From: an uncultured Acidimicrobiaceae bacterium
Lineage (GTDB): Bacteria > Actinomycetota > Acidimicrobiia > Spongiisociales > UBA5794
DNA length: 64,000 bases
Assembly (NCBI GenBank): GCA_947259365.1
Contig: CAMYMC010000019.1
Location: 1-64,000 of the forward strand
Direction of reading: 5' to 3'
Below the pieces are notes generated by a model. The model was given only the letters and a program-made list of their open reading frames with translations, searched no databases and was not told the origin of the DNA. Position numbers and translations under genes: made by a program. How positions within the stretch are numbered: the first letter of the stretch is position 1; each line of letters opens with the position of its first letter. Shown here one piece after another: positions 16,865 through 27,530 of the stretch.

Positions 16865-17011
16865 TCACGACCTCTCGACCCTGATGCTCGTCCCGTCGGA
16901 GGCCGCGTCGGGATCGTAAGCCGCAGGTGAGGAGCAGGCCACGTCGACCACGACGTAGCGCTGTCGGCCCGGAGCGGTCACGCGATCGTCGACGCCGTGG
17001 GTACCGTTCAT
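16865..17011 (-). CDS. Possible small protein of 48 residues
   Basis: A short frame from ATG 17011, beginning MNGTHGVDDRVTAPG and ending SIRVERS. About 83 percent of its third positions are G or C, like real genes here, and AGGGGA lies just before the ATG. It holds one Cys, no membrane helix and no motif I recognise. It fills most of the gap between the unknown protein and the penicillin-binding protein gene and is antisense to neither. Evidence is codon bias and a ribosome binding site only. Confidence 0.35.
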   Translation of the reverse strand: MNGTHGVDDRVTAPGRQRYVVVDVACSSPAAYDPDAASDGTSIRVERS

Positions 17012-17113
17012 GTCCCCTGGGGAGGGACGGATGCGAGACGCGATGCTCGGTGTCGATCCGACGAAGCCGGTGTCCCCTCGCGCCCGGCATGGTCGGGTCA
17101 GGGGCGGCGGACC

Positions 17114-20100
17114 GTGAGCAGCAGGCAACCCGGCGACGACGCCGGTCGGCGCTGGTCGGTGGTCGCCGTCCTCGCCGTCGCCGTGGCGGTCGTGGCGACG
17201 GCCGTCGTCGTCTCCTCGCGCCGGACCGAGCCGGCGACGGCTCCGTCGCCGGGTACGGAGGCGCCGTCGGCGCCCCGTGGGCCCCGGGAGACGGCGGAGG
17301 CGTTCCTGACGGCGTGGGCGGCGCAGGCCTGGGACGAACTCGATGCGCTCAGCGACGGCGACGAGGCCGTTGCCGTCCTCTCCGGCTGGTGGCGCGATCT
17401 CGGCGTCGAGGCGGTGACGTTCACGGCGCGCGACGTCCGCACCGGAGACACCGGGGCAGAGGTCGACTTCGGTGCCGAGGTGCGCCTCGCCGGAGCACCG
17501 GTGTGGGCATTCGGGTCGACGATGCGCCTCATCGACGGGGGCGACGCCTGGGTGGTGGAGTGGAGTCTCGCGATCGTGCACCCCGAGCTCCAGGCGGGTG
17601 AGCACCTCGACGCGAGGCAGGTCTGGTCTCCCCGTGCGCCGATCACGAGTTTCGACGGTCGGCCACTCGTCGCGGCCGTGCCCGACGTCGTCGTCGGCGT
17701 CATCCCCGGCAGGGTCCTGTCGCCCCAGGGGGTGGCCGTCGCGATCGCGGAGAGCACGGGAGCCGACCCGGAAGTCGTCACCTCCCTGCTCGAGCGGACG
17801 GACCTGAACCTCGATTGGTTCTATCCCATCACCACCGTGGCTCGACACCGCTACCCCGAGGTTCGCCCGGCGCTGTACCCCGTACCCGGTGTCGCCTTCC
17901 GGCTCGAGCCGCAACGGGGGCCGATCGAGGAGCCCTTCGCCGACGCCCTGCTGGGCCGGACTGGACCGATCACGGCGGAGCTCCTCGACGAGCTGGGCGC
18001 GCCATACGAGGCCGATTCCGTGGTGGGGAGATCGGGTCTCGAGGCCGCATATGAGGGCACCCTCGCCGGCGATCCGGTGGTCGAGATCGTCAGAGTGGAT
18101 GCGTCCGGAGCCGTGTCCGGCGTCGTCGTGGTCCTGGAGTCCACCGTACCGGAGCCGCTTCGGACGACGCTGAGCATCGACGCGCAGCGGGCCGCCGAGG
18201 AAGCGCTCGCAGCCAGTCAGCTGCCGGCGGCCCTCGTCGCCATCGATGTCGCCTCCGGGCAGGTGCGAGCGGCGGCGAGCACGCCCGCAGACGGGTTCAA
18301 CCGTGCCGCCAGCGGACTGTACGCACCGGGGTCGACGTTCAAGATCGTCGTCGCGACCGCGTTGGTCGAGCGCGGCATGACCGTCGACGACGTCGTGGGC
18401 TGTCCCGCGGTGACGACCGTGTCGGGCCGCGAGTTCCGCAATGCAGCGCGGCTGCCGGCGTCGTTGACCCTCGAGGAGGCCTTCGTGCGATCGTGCAACA
18501 CGGCCTTCATCGAGCTGGCGCAGACGCTCGACCCGGGGGTCCTCGACGAAACAGCGGGGCGGTACGGCTTCGACGTCGAGTACGACCCCGGTATCGCCGC
18601 CGCCGGCGGTTCCTTCCCGGAGCCGCAATCCGAAGTGGAGGCGGCGGCCGCGGCCATCGGCCAGGGCAGGGTCCTGGCGAGCCCCCTGCACATGGCGTCG
18701 GTTGCGGCCGCGGTCGCGTCAGGATCGTGGCGGTCGCCGACGCTCGTGTCCGGTCTCCCGTTCGAGGTGAGCTCGTTCGACCCGAGCGCCGTCGACGCGG
18801 TGCGGACGATGATGACCGGTGTCGTCCAGCGAGGCACGGGGCGGGCGGCTGCGGTCGAGGGGCTCGACGTCGCCGGCAAGACGGGGACGGCTCAGGTGGG
18901 TGAGGGCGACACCGCCTCGACGACGGCGTGGTTCGTCGGATACGCGGGTGAGCTCGCGTTCGCCGTGGTCGTCGAGGGCGGCGAATCCGGCGGCGGCGCC
19001 GCGGCACCGCTCGCGGCCAGCTTCCTCGCCGGCCTCGACCGAACGGCGGCGGGGGGCGGTGTGTGTGTCGATGCCGCCACGGGTTGGCCCACGTTCGGCG
19101 GCAATCCGCAGCGCACCGGGTGCTCCATTGCGGTGGCGGTCACCGAGCCCCGGATCCGCTGGTCGACCGACGTCGGCATCCAGGCTTGGCTCAACGGTCC
19201 CATCGTCGTCGGCAACACCATCGTCGTCGGCACGGCCGGCGACGTGCGCACCGCACCGGACGCACGGGACGGCGTCGTCGCGCTGGATCTGCGCTCCGGG
19301 GAGGAGGTGTGGCGGTTTGGCACCGGCAACGACGTGAACGGGGTCGCCTCGGACGGCGAGGTCGTCGTCGCCACCGGCGATGAAGGTGCCGTGTGGGCAC
19401 TCGACCTCGAGACGGGCGAGGAGGTGTGGGCGGCAACGTACGAGGTGCCGGTATTTACGAACCCGCTCTTCGTCGACGACATCGTCGTCGTCGGCGACGC
19501 CGCGGGCATGGTGCGGGCGCTGTCGGTCACCGACGGCGCCGAGCGATGGTCGGCCAGGCTCGACGGGCCGATCCGGGGTGGGCCGGCCTCGGACGGGGCG
19601 CTCGTCTACGCCGCTGGCGAGTTCGGCGAAGTCGGTGCCTTCACGACGTCGGGGTTCCGGATGTGGATCACGCGGGTGAGCCACCCCGGCGTGCCGGCGG
19701 GTGCCCGGGTCACGGTTCTCGCCGCCCCGACCGTCGTGGACGACCTCGTGGTCGTCTCGATCCGCTCCGATGCAGGGCTCGAGGGCCCGGCCCTCGTCGC
19801 CCTCGACAAGTTCGTGGGTGCGATCCGCTGGCAGGGGGCCGATCCGGCCGGGACGGGATCCCTCCGGGGAAGCGTCCGGGTGTCGGCGGCACTCGGTGGC
19901 TCCGACCTCGTCTTCTCGAGCTCGCCGGCCAAGGGTCTCGCGGCCGTCGACGCCGGCAACGGGTCGGTGGAGTGGGCGACCGGGCTCGGCGTCGAGTGCG
20001 AGGCGCAGGTCTCGTCGCCCGTCGTCGCCGGGGACCTCGTATATCTTGCTCGGATGGAGGGCTCACTCCATGCGGTGTCTGTCGCGTCGGGAGAGGAGTT

Positions 20101-20272
20101 GTGGAACGTCGCGCTGACGATCCCTGGAGAGAGGTCCCTCGGCTCCGGCTGCACCCTCGAGGGTGCGTTCGCCCCCGGCGCCGCCATTCAGGCAACGCCG
20201 GCGGTGGCAGCCGACGGCACGATCGTCGTCGGCTCGATGAGCGGAATTCTCTACGCGATCGGCGGCGGATGA
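17114..20272 (+). CDS. Class B penicillin-binding protein fused to a C-terminal PQQ-type beta-propeller
   Basis: 1052 residues. After a cytoplasmic head and one membrane helix (about 13-34) come an NTF2-like MecA_N domain (about 55-165) and a PBP dimerisation region. The transpeptidase follows, with SxxK in PGSTFKI near 405, SxN in SCNTAF near 459 and KTGTAQV near 588. Class B penicillin-binding proteins end about there; this one continues for some 400 residues. The extension is a PQQ/WD-like propeller with repeated blades such as VVALDLRSGEEVWRF and VWALDLETGEEVWAA. The domain would sit outside the membrane, possibly to bind wall polymer or a partner. The start is GTG 17114. No wall gene is adjacent. 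Confidence 0.85.
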   Translation: MSSRQPGDDAGRRWSVVAVLAVAVAVVATAVVVSSRRTEPATAPSPGTEAPSAPRGPRETAEAFLTAWAAQAWDELDALSDGDEAVAVLSGWWRDLGVEAVTFTARDVRTGDTGAEVDFGAEVRLAGAPVWAFGSTMRLIDGGDAWVVEWSLAIVHPELQAGEHLDARQVWSPRAPITSFDGRPLVAAVPDVVVGVIPGRVLSPQGVAVAIAESTGADPEVVTSLLERTDLNLDWFYPITTVARHRYPEVRPALYPVPGVAFRLEPQRGPIEEPFADALLGRTGPITAELLDELGAPYEADSVVGRSGLEAAYEGTLAGDPVVEIVRVDASGAVSGVVVVLESTVPEPLRTTLSIDAQRAAEEALAASQLPAALVAIDVASGQVRAAASTPADGFNRAASGLYAPGSTFKIVVATALVERGMTVDDVVGCPAVTTVSGREFRNAARLPASLTLEEAFVRSCNTAFIELAQTLDPGVLDETAGRYGFDVEYDPGIAAAGGSFPEPQSEVEAAAAAIGQGRVLASPLHMASVAAAVASGSWRSPTLVSGLPFEVSSFDPSAVDAVRTMMTGVVQRGTGRAAAVEGLDVAGKTGTAQVGEGDTASTTAWFVGYAGELAFAVVVEGGESGGGAAAPLAASFLAGLDRTAAGGGVCVDAATGWPTFGGNPQRTGCSIAVAVTEPRIRWSTDVGIQAWLNGPIVVGNTIVVGTAGDVRTAPDARDGVVALDLRSGEEVWRFGTGNDVNGVASDGEVVVATGDEGAVWALDLETGEEVWAATYEVPVFTNPLFVDDIVVVGDAAGMVRALSVTDGAERWSARLDGPIRGGPASDGALVYAAGEFGEVGAFTTSGFRMWITRVSHPGVPAGARVTVLAAPTVVDDLVVVSIRSDAGLEGPALVALDKFVGAIRWQGADPAGTGSLRGSVRVSAALGGSDLVFSSSPAKGLAAVDAGNGSVEWATGLGVECEAQVSSPVVAGDLVYLARMEGSLHAVSVASGEELWNVALTIPGERSLGSGCTLEGAFAPGAAIQATPAVAADGTIVVGSMSGILYAIGGG

Positions 20273-20335
20273 GACGGCGCGCTCACCGGCGCGTCTTGCG
20301 CCGCCGTGACCCCCCGGTCGGATCGGTAGCCAGGG

Positions 20336-20941
20336 CTACACGTAGAGCTTCCCCCACCCACCGATGTGGAACGTCACCTCGGGCTCGGAGACGACGCCTG
20401 CCTCCTTCATCGCCGCCTTGAGCTCGGCTGAGCCGAGGAGGTCCCGCAGCGCGTCGAACGACTCGGCCTGGTGGTAGACGACGACGAGGGACGGATCGTC
20501 CATCGACGCGTTCGCCGCATGGCCGATGATGCCGCTCGAACGCTGCAGCTCGTCGGCGCCGTCGTAGCCGGCCAGCCACGCATCGAGATCCTCGACGTGG
20601 TGGGTGATGACCATCGCCGGCAGCTCGCGGTCCCAGACCACGTTCTCGCGCAGCGGCCTCACCCACGTGAACTCCGGGGCGCCGGCGACTCCGGCCTCGG
20701 CCATCAGGGCCTTCACGTCGTCCGAGGTCACGTATGCCCTTGCCCGTTCGAGATCGCCGATGGCGAGGTACACGGCCAGGCTGTTCGGGTCGTCCTCGGC
20801 CCGGTTGACGTGGTGGCCGACGTAGCCGTTGTCGATGCGGCTCTGCTCGTTGGCATCGAACACGGCCTTCCAGGTGTCGAAGTCCGCCACCGGGTAGCTG
20901 ATGAGCAGCGCGGCCTGGGGCAGCTGTGCGGGATCGGTCAT
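20336..20941 (-). CDS. Two-domain dimeric alpha-beta barrel protein (ABM-like duplication)
   Basis: 201 residues made of two similar halves. Residues about 12-95 and 108-195 share an order: an opening strand (ISYPVADFDTW / ITHHVEDLDAW), a GHHxN / GHAAN turn, a strand with SLAVYL / SLVVVY, a helix ending KALMAEAGV / KAAMKEAGV and a final EFTWV / EVTFH. This fits antibiotic-monooxygenase-like ferredoxin-fold domains that normally pair as dimers, here joined in one chain. Function unknown; a small-molecule or stress role is possible. The ATG at 20941 has AGGAGG 6 nt upstream. Confidence 0.65.
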   Translation of the reverse strand: MTDPAQLPQAALLISYPVADFDTWKAVFDANEQSRIDNGYVGHHVNRAEDDPNSLAVYLAIGDLERARAYVTSDDVKALMAEAGVAGAPEFTWVRPLRENVVWDRELPAMVITHHVEDLDAWLAGYDGADELQRSSGIIGHAANASMDDPSLVVVYHQAESFDALRDLLGSAELKAAMKEAGVVSEPEVTFHIGGWGKLYV

Positions 20942-21096
20942 GAGAGCCTCCTCTGTCGGCGAAGCGGGCTTTGGTACGTCGGGTGCCGCCTCGCCCCGCC
21001 GACCAACCTAGCTCGCCGATTCCGCCGTTGCCCGGACGCGTCCCTGCCGGCGGGGGATCGGGTGTGACGGCATTGGGTGGCGTGTCCCGTAGCCGG

Positions 21097-21169
21097 TGGT
21101 CAGGGGCGGGGTCGAACCGCCGACCTCTGGTTTTTCAGACCAGCGCTCTACCAACTGAGCTACCTGACC
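21097..21169 (-). tRNA. tRNA-Phe (GAA)
   Basis: Acceptor arms GGTCAGG and CCTGACC pair fully, the D arm has AGCTCAGTTGGTAGAGC, and the anticodon stem CTGGT/ACCAG holds the loop CTGAAAA with anticodon GAA. The T loop is GTTCGACCC. Discriminator A is followed by CCG, so the CCA end is not encoded. Last of three clustered tRNAs. Confidence 0.95.
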
Positions 21170-21235
21170 GCGACCGAGATCGGGGCGAACCGGCCCCGGA
21201 CGGGTGGCGTCGCCCGGGCTCGAGAGCCCGGGCGG

Positions 21236-21313
21236 TGGCGGGAGCGACGGGATTTGAACCCGCGACCTCCGGCTTGACAGGCCGGCGTGAACTCCAGACT
21301 TCACCACGCCCCC
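21236..21313 (-). tRNA. tRNA-Asp (GTC), CCA encoded
   Basis: Acceptor GGGGGCG pairs with CGCTCCC (one G-T pair), the anticodon stem CCGGC/GCCGG holds CTGTCAA with anticodon GTC, and the T arm has GGTTCAAATCC. Discriminator G is followed by CCA in the DNA, unlike its two neighbours. Confidence 0.93.
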
Positions 21314-21319
21314 GTGGCG

Positions 21320-21392
21320 TGCCCCCAAGGGAATTCGAATCCCTGTTGCCGCCTTGAAAGGGCGGAGTCCTAGACCGCTGGACGATGGGGGC
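21320..21392 (-). tRNA. tRNA-Glu (TTC)
   Basis: Acceptor GCCCCCA pairs with TGGGGGC, the anticodon stem CCGCC/GGCGG holds CTTTCAA with anticodon TTC, and the T arm reads GGGATTCGAATTCCC. Discriminator A is followed by CGC, so CCA is added after transcription. First gene of the Glu-Asp-Phe cluster on the minus strand. Confidence 0.95.
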
Positions 21393-21507
21393 TCGTGAGT
21401 GCCGGGGGATGTTACTCCCCTCCATCTTCCCCGCTCCGGGACCGGCGCCGCCAGTATAGAAGGGCTCCGGTCGGCCCCAGCAGCGGGCAGATCGAGGCCC
21501 CGGCCGC

Positions 21508-22752
21508 TCACACGCCCGACCACGCCACCCAGCTGCCGTCGGCGACCTTGCGAGGCGGCGATCCGTCGACCCGCTGCACCCACACGCCGCGCTCGCCGTC
21601 GATCTCGCCGACGAACGCAAACGAGTCCGAGCCCGGGCTCCACAGCCGCAGCGACTGCGCGTACTGGGTGAAGAACGGCAGGACGTCCCGAAGGAACGCC
21701 ACGCCGGGCACGAAGGAGCCGAGCGACGTCGTGGCGCGGCCATCCCACACGAGCCACTCGAGACGATCCCCCGCCTCGGTCGGCACCAACACGAGGAGGG
21801 AGGTGCCGTCGGGGCTCCAGAAGAACCCGAGTGCGGGCTCGCTTGCGATCACGTCGATCTCTGCGGATGCGACGTCGAGAACGGCGACGACCCCCGGGGG
21901 AACGCCGGGAATGGTCTGCACCCGCACGCTCACCCCGGCCGGGTCTACCACGATGGACTGAATCGCGATCCGTGACCCGTCGGGGCTCGCCACGAAGGTC
22001 ACCGGACCGGGCACCGTGGCCAGCGCGGCCGACGCCCCCGCGACCTCTCGCAGCGTCACCGTGGCGCCGTCGAGGTGGAGAATCCCGGCGGGTGTCCACT
22101 GCGGTGCCTGGTATCCCTCGGCGGTACTCCCGAGCGATGTCCTCCCCCCGGCGGTGTCGAGGACCGAGAAGCCGGTCGCGCCGATGTGGGCCGCAACGCT
22201 CGAGGCGTCGGGACTCCAGGAGAAGTAGAAGGGGGCGCCGCCGGCGACGACGTCGGCGGTGCCGGCAGCGACGTCGACGAGCCCGAAGTCGAGCGCGCCG
22301 GCCGGCGAGTTGTGAAGCATCGCCACCCGTCGCGAGTCGGGTGACCAGAACAGGTAGAACGGTAGGGCCGTCGTCGGGATCGTGGTGCGGGAGGAGCCGG
22401 CGGCGTCTGTTGTGACGAGCGCGAACCCGCCGGCGCGGCCCTCGCCCCAGGCGACGCTGCCTCCGTCCGGAGACCATTGCGGCTGGAAGTAGAACGTGCC
22501 GTCGCCGGCGTCGTCGGTGACGCCGACGATGTCGGTGCCGTCGGGGGCCATCGTGACCACGTTCCCGGTGTCGTCGATGACGATGAGCCGGTCGACGGGA
22601 TCCGCCGGGGCGGGAGCCGGGGCCGCGGTGGCGGCGGTCGAGGGGGCCGGGGCCGTCGACGCAGGAACGGCCGGCTCTTCAGTGGACGTCGAGGTGCACG
22701 CGGCGGTGACGGCGACGAGGGCCGCGACGAATCGGAGATGCCGCCGGTGCAT
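21508..22752 (-). CDS. TolB-like WD40 beta-propeller lipoprotein
   Basis: 414 residues. The N-terminal signal peptide ends in a lipobox, VTAAC, at about residue 19, so the mature protein should be lipid-anchored outside the cell. A Thr/Ala/Pro linker follows. The rest is a TolB-type propeller with repeated blades such as QPQWSPDGGSVAWG, FWSPDSRRVAML, FSWSPDASSVAAH and FFWSPDGTSLLVL. Such propellers bind partners or ligands and have no known catalytic residues. The gene is monocistronic behind a leaderless promoter and ends 115 nt before the tRNA cluster. Confidence 0.8.
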   Translation of the reverse strand: MHRRHLRFVAALVAVTAACTSTSTEEPAVPASTAPAPSTAATAAPAPAPADPVDRLIVIDDTGNVVTMAPDGTDIVGVTDDAGDGTFYFQPQWSPDGGSVAWGEGRAGGFALVTTDAAGSSRTTIPTTALPFYLFWSPDSRRVAMLHNSPAGALDFGLVDVAAGTADVVAGGAPFYFSWSPDASSVAAHIGATGFSVLDTAGGRTSLGSTAEGYQAPQWTPAGILHLDGATVTLREVAGASAALATVPGPVTFVASPDGSRIAIQSIVVDPAGVSVRVQTIPGVPPGVVAVLDVASAEIDVIASEPALGFFWSPDGTSLLVLVPTEAGDRLEWLVWDGRATTSLGSFVPGVAFLRDVLPFFTQYAQSLRLWSPGSDSFAFVGEIDGERGVWVQRVDGSPPRKVADGSWVAWSGV

Positions 22753-22760
22753 GCGAGGGG

Positions 22761-22766
22761 AGGGTA
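22761..22766 (-). promoter_or_regulatory. TACCCT -10 box of the leaderless lipoprotein gene
   Basis: On the minus strand TACCCT is 8 nt before the ATG at 22752. It lies back to back with the promoter of the esterase gene across a 177-bp gap. Confidence 0.4.
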
Positions 22767-22916
22767 CCCGCGGCGCCGGGCCAGCCTTCCCGCTCCTCGG
22801 CTCCGGGCCCGATGACGCTGCGGGCGCACCGTCCCAGGCCCATGACGGCGCTTCCGACCTCCATGGTCACGCCGGCCGACGTGCCGGGGACGTGAGGGCG
22901 AGGTACGGCACGGCAG

Positions 22917-22922
22917 TAGATT
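22917..22922 (+). promoter_or_regulatory. TAGATT -10 box of the leaderless esterase gene
   Basis: TAGATT fits TANNNT and ends 7 nt before the ATG at 22930. Confidence 0.45.
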
Positions 22923-22929
22923 CGCCGCC

Positions 22930-23685
22930 ATGGGCCGGCCGCTGCTGCACCCCCTCATGGACCCGATCCGCATCGACCGAGACGGGCCCGAAGGCGTCGT
23001 TCTCCTCCACGGCTGGACCGGATCCCCGGCGCATCTGCGGATGCTCGCCTCCGCCCTCGCCGATGCCGGGCACACGGTCCGGGCGCCGCTGCTCCCCGGC
23101 CACGGCACCGACCCCGCCGACATGCTGGCGACGTCGTGGCGCGACTGGGTGGGCGCCGCCGTCGAGGCGGCGATGGAGGTGGCGGCGTCGGGGGCGAGGC
23201 TTCACATCGCCGGTCTGTCGATGGGCGGCGTCATCGGGCTGCTCATCGCCCCGGTGCTCGGCGCCGCCACCCTCACGACGATCAACGCCCCGATGAAGGT
23301 GTACGACCGGCTGGCGCCCTACTCCTGGCTGATCCGCGGCTCGCGCAGGATGCGTCCCGACGAGCCGCGCTCCGCGCCGGACGACGAGGCCGCCGCGTTC
23401 CATCTCCAGTACGACCGGTCGCCGCTCGGAGCCGCCGCGGATCTCTTCGATCTCGTCAGGGCGGCCCGGGCCAACCTGGGACGCGTGACATGCCCGACCC
23501 TCGTCATCCAGTCGAGGGCGGACGAGACGGTCCGCCCCGACAGCGCAGTGATCATCCACGACGGGATCTCGTCGGCATCGAAGCGGATCGTCTGGCTGCG
23601 CCACGCCCGCCATGTCGCCCTCGTCGACCCGGAGCGCACCGTCGTCCACGCCGAGATCCTCGCCCTCATCGCCGCCGCGTCCTGA
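22930..23685 (+). CDS. Alpha/beta hydrolase, carboxylesterase/monoacylglycerol lipase type
   Basis: 251 residues, the normal size of Est30-like carboxylesterases. The oxyanion region VVLLHGWTGSP is near residue 24, the nucleophile elbow GLSMGG near 97-102 with Ser as nucleophile, the acid in SRADETV near 198 and the catalytic His in RHARHVAL near 224. It should hydrolyse short- to medium-chain esters in the cytosol. It is transcribed alone and precedes acetyl-CoA synthetase by 67 nt. Confidence 0.82.
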   Translation: MGRPLLHPLMDPIRIDRDGPEGVVLLHGWTGSPAHLRMLASALADAGHTVRAPLLPGHGTDPADMLATSWRDWVGAAVEAAMEVAASGARLHIAGLSMGGVIGLLIAPVLGAATLTTINAPMKVYDRLAPYSWLIRGSRRMRPDEPRSAPDDEAAAFHLQYDRSPLGAAADLFDLVRAARANLGRVTCPTLVIQSRADETVRPDSAVIIHDGISSASKRIVWLRHARHVALVDPERTVVHAEILALIAAAS

Positions 23686-23752
23686 CGTGCGGCCACCGCC
23701 CGCCGCCGCGTACGATGAAGCCCACCGGACCCAGCCGAGGAGGAGCCGCACC

Positions 23753-25705
<1,953 letters not shown>

Positions 25706-25708
<3 letters not shown>

Positions 25709-25731
25709 CCGGGCCCGGGGGCCCCGGGTCA
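25706..25731. terminator. GC-rich hairpin between convergent acsA and glpD
   Basis: TGACC pairs with GGTCA, extended inward by GGG/CCC with a bulge; the two ends contain the stop codons of both genes. There is no T run, so it may only slow polymerase or protect 3' ends. Confidence 0.3.
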
Positions 25732-27447
25732 CCGGTCCCGGCTGAGCCCCGTCCGAACATCGGGCGCCCCCAGCCTGGCCGCGTCCGCGGTCCGGTCGTC
25801 GGGCTTCGTCTGCGACTCCCGCTCGGCGGCGACCCGGGCTTCGTAGTGCTCGAGCTCGCGTCCGACGGCGGCGTCGTCCCAACCGAGGATCGGTGCGAGC
25901 AACGGCACCGCAGCCGCGGCGGCCCGCAGGCCTCGGTCGGCGACCTCGATCGAGATCCTCGTCCTCCGGGTCAGGACGTCGTCGAGGTGCAGCGCGCCCT
26001 CGTGGGACGCGGCGTAGACGATCTCCGCCTGGAGGTATCCGCCCCCACCGGTGAGCGGCTCGGCGAGGCTGTGCTCGGCGGCGGTGAGGTCGACCAGGTC
26101 TCCCGTCGCCGTGCCGTACCGCTGCAGCAGCCGCTCCACGGTCGCCACGGGGAGGCCCGACCGCCCGGACGTGGCGTGGCGTGCGTTCCAAGCGGCGCGG
26201 AAACCGTCGGCGCCGAGCAGCGGGGTGGTGTCGGTGGCGCTCGGAGGCGGAGCCGGGGAGAAGTCCCTCGTCGCCCCGTCGACGGCGTCGCGGGCCATGA
26301 TGCGGTACGTCGTGTACTTGCCGCCGGCGACGGTGACGAGCCCGGGGACCGTCGTCGAGACCGCGTGTTCCCGGCTCAGCCTGCTCGTAGCGTCGGATTC
26401 GCCGCTGAGGAGGGGCCGCAACCCGGCGTACGCGCCCTCGATGTCGTCGGGCGTGAGCGGGTCGGAGAGCACGGCGTTGACGTGGGACAGGACGTAACCG
26501 ATGTCTGTTTCGCTCGCCGCCGGGTGTGCCAGGTCGAGGTTCCAGGGAGTGTCGGTCGTTCCGATGAGCCAGTGCGCTCCCCAGGGAACGAGGAACAGGA
26601 CGCTGCGCTCGGTGCGGATGATCATGCCGCTCGCCGACGTGATCCGGTCCCTCGGGACGACGATGTGGATCCCCTTCGAGGCCGTCACCCGGAGGTCGCG
26701 AGCTCCCGCCATGTCCTGGACGAGCCCGGTCCACACCCCGGTGGCGTTGATGACGGCCCGGGTGCGGATCTCGAGTCGACGTCCGGACTCGAGGCAGACC
26801 GCATCGACGCCGGCGATGCGATCCCCCTCCCGGGCGAGCCCCGTGACCCGCACGCTCGTCGCCACGACCGCGCCGAGCCCTGCCGCCGTCCTCGCCACCG
26901 TCATCGTGTGCCGGGCGTCGTCGACGAGCCCGTCCCAGTAGCGGATGCCCCCGGCGAGCCGGTCGGGGCGTAGCGCCGGGATGAGGTCGAGCGCGGCGTG
27001 CTTGGAGAGGTGGCGATGCCCCGGGAGCGGGTTCGCTCCGGTGCGCGCCAACAGGTCGTAGAGGAGGACGCCGCTGCCCACGTACGCCCGCTCCCAAACT
27101 CGATGCTGCAGCGGGTAGAGGAACGACACCGGCCGTACGAGGTGTGGGGCGAGGCGGTCCATCAGCAGGCCGCGCTCCCGCAGCGCCTCCATGACGAGCC
27201 GGAAGTTGAGCTGCTCGAGGTATCGCAAGCCGCCGTGGATGAGCTTGGACGACCGGCTCGACGTCCCGGCGGCGAGGTCGCGCTGTTCGACGAGGGCCAC
27301 CGAGAGGCCCCTCGTCGCGGCATCGAGCACGGCCCCGGCACCGGTGACGCCACCGCCGACGACGACGACGTCGAACGTCTCGTCGGCGAGCCGGTCGAGG
27401 GCCCGCCGGCGAGTCTGCGGCCCGAGGCGCGACGTGTCCGTGTTCAC
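25729..27447 (-). CDS. glpD: Aerobic glycerol-3-phosphate dehydrogenase
   Basis: 572 residues, FAD-dependent. It oxidises sn-glycerol 3-phosphate to dihydroxyacetone phosphate and feeds electrons to the quinone pool at the membrane. The FAD loop VVVVGGGVTGAGAVLDAATRG is near residue 26, followed by SSKLIHGGLRYLE near 66, both GlpD signatures, and the C-terminal DAO domain contains VTVAGGKYTTYR near 372. The start is GTG 27447. It is divergent from the phosphohexomutase gene and sits with other gluconeogenic genes, consistent with growth on glycerol or lipids. Confidence 0.9.
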   Translation of the reverse strand: MNTDTSRLGPQTRRRALDRLADETFDVVVVGGGVTGAGAVLDAATRGLSVALVEQRDLAAGTSSRSSKLIHGGLRYLEQLNFRLVMEALRERGLLMDRLAPHLVRPVSFLYPLQHRVWERAYVGSGVLLYDLLARTGANPLPGHRHLSKHAALDLIPALRPDRLAGGIRYWDGLVDDARHTMTVARTAAGLGAVVATSVRVTGLAREGDRIAGVDAVCLESGRRLEIRTRAVINATGVWTGLVQDMAGARDLRVTASKGIHIVVPRDRITSASGMIIRTERSVLFLVPWGAHWLIGTTDTPWNLDLAHPAASETDIGYVLSHVNAVLSDPLTPDDIEGAYAGLRPLLSGESDATSRLSREHAVSTTVPGLVTVAGGKYTTYRIMARDAVDGATRDFSPAPPPSATDTTPLLGADGFRAAWNARHATSGRSGLPVATVERLLQRYGTATGDLVDLTAAEHSLAEPLTGGGGYLQAEIVYAASHEGALHLDDVLTRRTRISIEVADRGLRAAAAAVPLLAPILGWDDAAVGRELEHYEARVAAERESQTKPDDRTADAARLGAPDVRTGLSRDR

Positions 27448-27516
27448 CCGGTTCCATCCCGGCCGGTACGTCGCGGCAGCCTAGGGACGGCTCGCACCGG
27501 TGCTGCCGGGCGGCGG

Positions 27517-27522
27517 TAGGCT
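27517..27522 (+). promoter_or_regulatory. TAGGCT -10 box of the leaderless phosphohexomutase gene
   Basis: TAGGCT is 8 nt before the ATG at 27531, the same spacing and hexamer as at glcD and the GNAT gene. Confidence 0.45.
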
Positions 27523-27530
27523 CGCCTCCG

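Noticed and set aside
16865-18691. 608-residue minus-strand frame across the penicillin-binding protein gene
   Set aside because: It is mostly antisense to the PBP gene, with Arg/Gly/His-rich sequence and no domain. Only its last 48 codons, outside the PBP, look like a gene.
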